Part shown: one piece after another, positions 6,750 to 10,683 of the stretch
Numbering within the stretch: position 1 is the first letter of the stretch
How the letters are laid out: each line of letters begins with the position of its first letter
Source: JAAEEP01 sp035529155
Lineage (GTDB): Archaea > Thermoplasmatota > Thermoplasmata > Methanomassiliicoccales > JAAEEP01
Assembly: GCA_035529155.1 (NCBI GenBank)
Contig: DATKXF010000127.1
Span: 1 to 10,683 of the forward strand
Length of the DNA stretch: 10,683 nucleotides
Reading direction: 5' to 3'
Translations under genes and position numbers: made by a program
The notes under the pieces: generated by a model
What the model saw: the letters and a program-made list of their open reading frames with translations, nothing else
Databases searched by the model: none
Told to the model about the DNA's origin: nothing

Positions 6750-8407
6750 CTGCATCTCCCCTGTATGACCTGATCAGCTCCCGCTCCAGCGGGGACCATC
6801 GGGAGGACATCCTCCTCTGGATCCGTAATAACATCAACCAGGAACGGGACGTCCGATTTCAATCCTCGTTCCAGCGCTTCCTTCAGCTCCGAAGGTCTCT
6901 CCACCTTGACGCCCTCGGCACCGAACCCCTCGGCCAGTTTAACGAAGTTTGGGTTATTCCTTAGCTCGGTGCCCGAGTATCGCTTATCGTTGAAGAGCTT
7001 CTGCCACTGCTTCACCATGCCGAGCCAGCCATTGTTCATTATTACCACCATCACGGGTAGATCCTCCGAGACAGCTGTGGCGAATTCCTGGATGACCATC
7101 TGGATGCTCCCATCGCCGGCTATGTCAACCACAGGGCGATCAGGATAGGCGACCTTCACTCCCAGCGCAGCCGGGAAGCCGAATCCCATGGTGCCAAAAC
7201 CCCCGGACGATATGAACTGTCTTGGGCTCTTGACCCTGAAGAGGTGAGCGGCCCACATCTGGTTCTGACCCACCTCGGTGGTGACCATCGCATTCTCCGG
7301 TATCAGCTCGTTAAGATCGTGTATGATCTTCTGGGGCTTGATCGGCATCTCTGTCAGGTCAATGTTGCAGTCGCAGAAGTCCCTCATCTCCTTTATCCTC
7401 TGAGACCAGGGCGTCTCGCCCCTGGAAGCTCCGAGACCCTGTATTATGGCGTTGAGTGCTTTCTTGGCATCTCCCACAAGTCGAACCTCGGTCTGGGGAC
7501 TCTTCCCCGCCTCGCCTGGATCGATGTCAACGTGGACGATCTTCGTCTCACCCTGTAGGTAGTTCTTGCCGGTGCTCCGGTCTGAGAATCTGGTGCCTAC
7601 GGCGAGGAGAACATCGCACTCCATGTAAGCCCTTCTGGGACACTCTCTTCCGTGCATGCCGATAAGCCCTAGAGCCAGCGGGTGGGTCTCAGGAACCACG
7701 CTCTTGCCCATCAGCGTGGTCGTTATGGGAGCCATGAGGGTCTCCGCCAACTTCACGATCTCCTGATGTGCTCCTGCCCATACGCATCCGCCACCAACCA
7801 TGATGAGTGGGCGCTCGGCACTCTTCAGGAGCTTGATGGCCTGAGGCAACTCCGAAAGATCCTCGGGGTGGGGGTCAACCGGATACTTCATCCTCATGAG
7901 CTCGTCTGGCACTTCCCCCTGCATGGCGTCCATGGGGAGGTCGATGTGAACCGGCCCGTACCTTCCGGTTGTGGCTATCGCCATCCCTCTGATGACCGCT
8001 TCCGGAAGGTCGCAAGGATCTAGAATCCTGTAACTATGTTTGGTAACCGGCATCATGAGGCTGAAGGAGTCCCCCTCCTGGAAAGCCTGGTGGCCGATTA
8101 CAGGAGTCCTGACCTGACCAGTAATGGCCAGCATTGGTGATGAATCGACGAAGGCCGTAGCAACCCCTGTAACCAGGTTGGTTGCCCCAGGCCCTGAGGT
8201 GGCCATGCACACCCCAATCCTTCCCGTGGCCCTTGCGTACCCGTCGGCCATATGGGCCGCGCACTGCTCGTGTCGGACCAGCACATGGCGTATGTTCGAG
8301 TCCAGGAGATCATCGTAGATGGGCATGGTGGTGCCCCCTGGGATGCCGAACATGACATCGACGCCTTGTTGTTCCAGAAGCTCTAGAAGCGCCTTACTAC
8401 CTCTCAT
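6728..8407 (-). CDS. ilvB: acetolactate (acetohydroxyacid) synthase, catalytic subunit
   Basis: A 559-residue thiamine-diphosphate enzyme that condenses pyruvate with pyruvate or 2-oxobutyrate, the committed step to valine/leucine and isoleucine. Domains run in the usual order: PYR domain with the catalytic Glu47 (RHEQCAAHMADGYAR), central FAD-binding domain (about 190-330), and PP domain with the ThDP/Mg motif GDGS (431-434) through NN (458-459). GMVKQWQ (463-469) is the typical active-site stretch of acetolactate synthase rather than pyruvate oxidase. Length is normal. The ATG at 8407 has GGAGTG 8 bases upstream (8416-8421). It is the first gene of ilvB-ACT-ilvC on this strand and diverges from the HDAC-family gene. 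The upstream gap carries an Ile-rich ORF and a dyad, described separately. Stop is TAG. Confidence 0.95.
   Translation of the reverse strand: MRGSKALLELLEQQGVDVMFGIPGGTTMPIYDDLLDSNIRHVLVRHEQCAAHMADGYARATGRIGVCMATSGPGATNLVTGVATAFVDSSPMLAITGQVRTPVIGHQAFQEGDSFSLMMPVTKHSYRILDPCDLPEAVIRGMAIATTGRYGPVHIDLPMDAMQGEVPDELMRMKYPVDPHPEDLSELPQAIKLLKSAERPLIMVGGGCVWAGAHQEIVKLAETLMAPITTTLMGKSVVPETHPLALGLIGMHGRECPRRAYMECDVLLAVGTRFSDRSTGKNYLQGETKIVHVDIDPGEAGKSPQTEVRLVGDAKKALNAIIQGLGASRGETPWSQRIKEMRDFCDCNIDLTEMPIKPQKIIHDLNELIPENAMVTTEVGQNQMWAAHLFRVKSPRQFISSGGFGTMGFGFPAALGVKVAYPDRPVVDIAGDGSIQMVIQEFATAVSEDLPVMVVIMNNGWLGMVKQWQKLFNDKRYSGTELRNNPNFVKLAEGFGAEGVKVERPSELKEALERGLKSDVPFLVDVITDPEEDVLPMVPAGAGADQVIQGRCRWKSSNW
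6756..6761 (-). promoter_or_regulatory. ribosome binding site deciding the ACT-subunit start
   Basis: GGGGAG on the minus strand lies inside the ilvB coding region. It is 6 bases from the ATG at 6749 but directly against the ATG at 6755, so the later start is better. The overlap with ilvB implies translational coupling of the two subunits. Confidence 0.5.
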
Positions 8408-8437
8408 AGAGTATCCACTCCATAAACCAAGTTCCTT

Positions 8438-8464
8438 GAGGACATCCAGAAAAGGGATGCCCTC
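8438..8464 (-). promoter_or_regulatory. 10-bp inverted repeat in the ilvB leader
   Basis: On the minus strand GAGGGCATCC (8464-8455) and GGATGTCCTC (8447-8438) pair as 10 bp with one G-U, around a 7-base loop CTTTTCT. The first base of the stem is the last base of the stop codon of the Ile-rich ORF. The left arm can also fold on itself as AGGG-CAT-CCCT followed by TTT, a short terminator-like alternative. It could be an RNA control element, or a DNA operator lying over the start site predicted from the nearer TATA box. Confidence 0.5.
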
Positions 8465-8538
8465 TACCTAATTATAATCCCCAATCTGCGAATAACAGCG
8501 ATGATGGGCGTTTCCCTCAGAATGGGTTGCTTAGACAC
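8464..8538 (-). CDS. putative Ile-rich leader peptide upstream of ilvB (24 codons)
   Basis: A GTG at 8538 opens a 24-codon frame ending in TAG at 8464-8466. Residues 6, 12, 13, 16 and 21-23 are Ile; with two Leu and one Val, 10 of 24 residues are branched-chain. The tail reads LGIIIR. The GTG is 26 bases from the centre of a good BRE/TATA (8561-8576), the leaderless spacing seen for other genes here. The frame also extends up to an ATG at 8559, but that would lie before the predicted transcription start. The stop abuts a 10-bp hairpin and ilvB follows 56 bases later. The layout resembles leader peptides of bacterial ilv operons. Doubts: it is very short, has no known homolog I can name, and its ATT-ATA-ATT codons overlap a possible TATA box. 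Confidence 0.35.
   Translation of the reverse strand: MSKQPILRETPIIAVIRRLGIIIR
8470..8478 (-). promoter_or_regulatory. alternative proximal TATA box of ilvB
   Basis: On the minus strand ATTATAATT is a fair TATA match, but with no A-rich BRE before it. It predicts a start near 8448 and a leader of about 41 bases with the GGAGTG ribosome site. It coincides with the ATT-ATA-ATT codons of the Ile-rich ORF, so it is the main competing explanation for that run. Confidence 0.4.
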
Positions 8539-8560
8539 GATTCTCGAAATCTTACCCATC

Positions 8561-8576
8561 GTATATAACATTTCCT
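8561..8576 (-). promoter_or_regulatory. distal BRE/TATA promoter for the ilvB leader
   Basis: On the minus strand AGGAAATGTTATATAC combines a purine-rich BRE (GGAAA) with TTATATAC, the best archaeal promoter match in the window. It predicts transcription from about 8538-8540, giving an ilvB leader of about 130 bases. Read on the plus strand the same TATA lacks a BRE and would give the HDAC-family gene a leader of about 80 bases, so the minus direction is preferred. Confidence 0.5.
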
Positions 8577-8632
8577 AAAATTGTCGAACCAAAGGGATTC
8601 GATCATTTCCATATTTCGGGCAATGGTTCCAT

Positions 8633-8644
8633 GGAAAGTTATTT
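8633..8644 (+). promoter_or_regulatory. BRE/TATA promoter of the HDAC-family gene
   Basis: GGAAAGTTATTT has a BRE-like GGAAAG followed by TTATTT centred about 30 bases before the ATG at 8672. No Shine-Dalgarno precedes that ATG, so the transcript is probably leaderless or nearly so. Confidence 0.45.
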
Positions 8645-8671
8645 CGCTTGGTCTTCACCTTCTACCCGTGT

Positions 8672-9664
8672 ATGAGCATCATCTTCCATCCTCGTTTTCT
8701 CGATCATCAGCAGTGGGAGAATCATCCAGAGTCTCCCTTCAGGCTGGTGAGGGCGGTGGACAAGATGATGGAGCTTTGGGTGTGGAACAATGTCGTATTT
8801 CCACAACCAGCCACCAAGGAGGATCTCCAGCTCGTCCATACGGATAGGCTGATATCCAGCGTGGCCAACTCAAAAAATTGCTATCTGGACCCGGATACCT
8901 TTGTCCATGAGGATACCTACGAGATAGCCCTTTTGGCCGCTGGCGGAACCATCGAGGCAGCCCGCTGGGCAAGAGATGAGGGAACGCCATCAGTAGCCCT
9001 TGTGAGACCTCCGGGTCATCACGCAGGAGCCGATTTTCTGGGCGGATTCTGCTATTTCAACAACGCCGCCATCGCCGTCAAGAAGCTGGGAATAAGGGTT
9101 GCCATCGTGGACCTCGATGTCCATCATGGCAACGGAACTCAGAGCATCTTCTGGGATGATGACGACGTCCTCTACATCTCGACTCACCAGTACGGCATAT
9201 ATCCAGGCACGGGTGCGGCGGAGGAAGTAGGCGAGGGTGCTGGAAAAGGCTTCACAGTGAATATTCCATTCGACGGAGGGGCAGGGGATGCATCCTTCAT
9301 GATGGCATATGAACGTATCATACAGCCCGTGATAGAGCAGTTCAAACCTGAGATGGTTATCATCGATATTGGCGTAGATGCCCACTACATGGATCCCCTG
9401 GCATCGCTTACCCTCTCATCACCAGGCTATCTTGAGCTGTGCAAGAGGTTGATGACGATCCCGACAGATTGTGGCGCCACCTTCGTGCTGGAAGGAGGGT
9501 ACCATCTTGAGGCGACCGCAGAGGTGATAGGTGGCTTGGTGGCCATGTGTCAGGGAGTTCCTGCCAGGATGAAGTACTATCAGAACATGGACGATGAGTT
9601 GAGCGGTCTTCCCAACATCGAACGGGTTGTTTCCATTCAGAAGAAATACTGGGATATCAAGTGA
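8672..9664 (+). CDS. histone deacetylase-family amidohydrolase (class II-like)
   Basis: A 330-residue zinc-dependent deacetylase of the arginase/deacetylase fold; the family acts on acetyl-lysine proteins, acetylpolyamines or similar amides. The catalytic His pair is H116-H117 (RPPGHHAG), the first zinc ligands are D149 and H151 (DLDVHHGNG), the third ligand is D236 (GVDAHYMDP) and the transition-state Tyr is Y277 (EGGY). All catalytic parts are intact. The sequence reads DIGVDAH where SAGFDAH is usual. The ATG at 8672 is chosen over TTG 8648 because the family N-terminus starts near IIFHPRFLDH and the TATA box is 30 bases upstream. It diverges from the ilvB leader and precedes gap by 109 bases. 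The substrate cannot be read from sequence; archaeal histones or Alba are candidates only. Confidence 0.88.
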   Translation: MSIIFHPRFLDHQQWENHPESPFRLVRAVDKMMELWVWNNVVFPQPATKEDLQLVHTDRLISSVANSKNCYLDPDTFVHEDTYEIALLAAGGTIEAARWARDEGTPSVALVRPPGHHAGADFLGGFCYFNNAAIAVKKLGIRVAIVDLDVHHGNGTQSIFWDDDDVLYISTHQYGIYPGTGAAEEVGEGAGKGFTVNIPFDGGAGDASFMMAYERIIQPVIEQFKPEMVIIDIGVDAHYMDPLASLTLSSPGYLELCKRLMTIPTDCGATFVLEGGYHLEATAEVIGGLVAMCQGVPARMKYYQNMDDELSGLPNIERVVSIQKKYWDIK

Positions 9665-9685
9665 TTAAGGGATGCTCTGAAATAT

Positions 9686-9764
9686 TCCGTATGCCTTTTC
9701 AATTTCGAGGAGTGGGGGACCGCAAGGAAGATAACGGCAAACCATTATCCCCTAAGCGTACGGA
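9686..9764 (+). promoter_or_regulatory. possible structured leader of gap
   Basis: The gap 9665-9773 has no gene. TCCGTATGC (9686-9694) can pair with GCGTACGGA (9756-9764) as 9 bp with one G-U, and a smaller GGGGA/TCCCC stem (9715-9719 with 9748-9752) nests inside. The right arm includes the first bases of the gap ribosome site, so folding would mask it. This works only if the transcript starts before 9686. Weak TATA candidates (AAATATT near 9681, CAATTT near 9700) would start downstream of the left arm. Confidence 0.2.
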
Positions 9765-9768
9765 GGTG
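9762..9768 (+). promoter_or_regulatory. strong ribosome binding site of gap
   Basis: GGAGGTG lies 5 bases before the ATG at 9774 and is the best Shine-Dalgarno in the window, fixing the start of gap. It fits a highly expressed gene with a true 5' leader. Confidence 0.75.
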
Positions 9769-9773
9769 TCAGG

Positions 9774-10683
9774 ATGAAGGTCAGGGTCGGCATCAACGGA
9801 TATGGTACCATCGGCAAAAGGACCGCCTTCGCCATAATGAATCAGGATGACATGGAGATCGTGGGGGTCACCAAACGGAGACCATCTTACGAGGCCAGAT
9901 TGGCAGTCAAACAGGGCCTGCCCCTCTATGTCCCCAATGCAGAGGATGCAGAGGTCTTCGAGAAGGAGGAGATCCCGGTGACCGGGACCCTCAAGGAGCT
10001 GGCGGAGAAGGCCGATATCATCGTGGACTGCACTCCAGGAGGGGTCGGAGCAACTTGGAAGGAGCTCTATGACCAATCCGGGGTGAAGGCCATATTCCAG
10101 GGCGGGGAGGATCATTCCCTTGCAGGCGTTTCCTTCAACTCCTTTGCAAACTACCACGAGTCCTGGGGAGCAAGGTACTCAAGGGTGGTCTCTTGCAACA
10201 CCACTGGACTCATTAGGACCCTCTACCCACTAGACCGTGTTTTCGGGATAGAGAGGGTCTTCGCATCCTTGGTTCGTAGAGGGGCCGATCCCGGCGACAG
10301 GAAGGGGGCACCGTTGAACGCGGTGGAACCCTCATTGAAGCTACCTACCCACCACGGGCCAGATGTACAGACGATCTTACCCTGGCTCAACATACACACC
10401 ATGGCCGTCAAGACGCCGACCACCATGATGCACATACACTGCATAACGGTCGATCTGAAGCGGAAGACGACTGAGGCGGACGTGCTGTCGGTATGGGACA
10501 ACGTGCCGAGGATCAAGTTCGTGAGCGGGAAGCACGGAATCAAGTCCTCGGCTCAGATCATGGAGCTGGCCAGGGATCTCAACAGGCCCAGGGGGGATTT
10601 CATGGAGATCATCGTCTGGTCTGATGGCGTCAAGGTGGAGGAAAAGACCCTGTACTACTATCAGGCGGTCCACCAGGAGAGCG
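9774..10683 (+). CDS. gap: archaeal type II glyceraldehyde-3-phosphate dehydrogenase, 3' end cut off
   Basis: About 303 residues are present with no stop before the window edge; the family is about 335-345, so roughly the last 35 are missing. The enzyme oxidises glyceraldehyde-3-phosphate to 1,3-bisphosphoglycerate, or the reverse in gluconeogenesis, in the cytoplasm. The archaeal signature NGYGTIGKR (8-16) begins the Rossmann domain, TKRRPSYEA (33-41) follows the second strand, and the catalytic Cys141 lies in SCNTTGL. PTHHGPDV (191-198) and the MHIHCITVDL strand (219-228) match the archaeal type. It is unlike bacterial GAPDH, where the motif is SCTTNC. The start is fixed by the fold and by GGAGGTG upstream. 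It follows the HDAC-family gene on the same strand. Confidence 0.95.
   Translation, partial: MKVRVGINGYGTIGKRTAFAIMNQDDMEIVGVTKRRPSYEARLAVKQGLPLYVPNAEDAEVFEKEEIPVTGTLKELAEKADIIVDCTPGGVGATWKELYDQSGVKAIFQGGEDHSLAGVSFNSFANYHESWGARYSRVVSCNTTGLIRTLYPLDRVFGIERVFASLVRRGADPGDRKGAPLNAVEPSLKLPTHHGPDVQTILPWLNIHTMAVKTPTTMMHIHCITVDLKRKTTEADVLSVWDNVPRIKFVSGKHGIKSSAQIMELARDLNRPRGDFMEIIVWSDGVKVEEKTLYYYQAVHQES

Noticed and set aside
8420..8428. GGTTTATGG on the minus strand as an ilvB TATA box
   Set aside because: It would start transcription inside the ilvB coding region, past the ATG.
8581..8847. 88-codon TTG-started frame on the plus strand near the HDAC-family gene start
   Set aside because: Overlaps the well-supported HDAC-family gene in another frame and has no recognisable motif. 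The TATA at 8561-8568 fits the minus strand better.
1..10683. CRISPR arrays, insertion sequences, tRNA or rRNA genes, toxin-antitoxin or defence genes
   Set aside because: No regularly spaced repeats, transposase-like frames, tRNA cloverleafs or rRNA segments were seen. All long frames are housekeeping metabolism or peptidases.

Overview
This window reads as archaeal chromosome, most likely euryarchaeal and plausibly Thermoplasmatota (a Methanomassiliicoccales-like lineage is a guess). It carries the start of an archease gene, an archaeal type II glyceraldehyde-3-phosphate dehydrogenase, an archaeal-style aspartate dehydrogenase, TldD/TldE, and a class II-type histone deacetylase-family enzyme. 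Several genes have a TATA box about 26-30 bases before the start codon and no Shine-Dalgarno, which is the arrangement of leaderless archaeal mRNA. Others have GGTGA or GGAGGTG ribosome sites. TAG ends three of the nine complete genes, which argues against a genome that reserves TAG for pyrrolysine.

Layout, left to right. (1) 1-54, minus: first 18 codons of archease, divergent from nadX. (2) 199-4897, plus: nadX (L-aspartate dehydrogenase), an M24 Xaa-Pro-type peptidase, tldD and pmbA/tldE. The last three are packed stop-to-start and look like one peptide-degradation operon. (3) 4915-5283, minus: a small cyclophilin-like (TM1367-type) protein, convergent with pmbA. (4) 5362-8407, minus: the branched-chain amino acid set ilvB (acetolactate synthase catalytic subunit), a short ACT-like probable regulatory subunit overlapping the end of ilvB, and ilvC (ketol-acid reductoisomerase) with its own promoter and ribosome site. 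(5) 8672-9664, plus: a histone deacetylase-family amidohydrolase, divergent from ilvB. (6) 9774 to the window end, plus: type II GAPDH, about 303 residues present and cut off by the window edge.

The genes are core metabolism: NAD precursor synthesis, peptide turnover, valine/leucine/isoleucine synthesis and central carbon flow. The most unusual signal is in the gap upstream of ilvB. A good BRE/TATA pair on the minus strand is followed, at leaderless spacing, by a GTG-started 24-codon ORF with 7 isoleucines (10 of 24 residues Ile, Leu or Val). Its stop codon touches a 10-bp inverted repeat, which lies just before ilvB. This looks like a leader-peptide attenuation control of an isoleucine-pathway gene, which I do not know to be established in archaea. 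The competing explanation is a second TATA box plus an operator that happen to spell these codons. Other points of interest are a changed cofactor loop in IlvC and the truncated ACT subunit.
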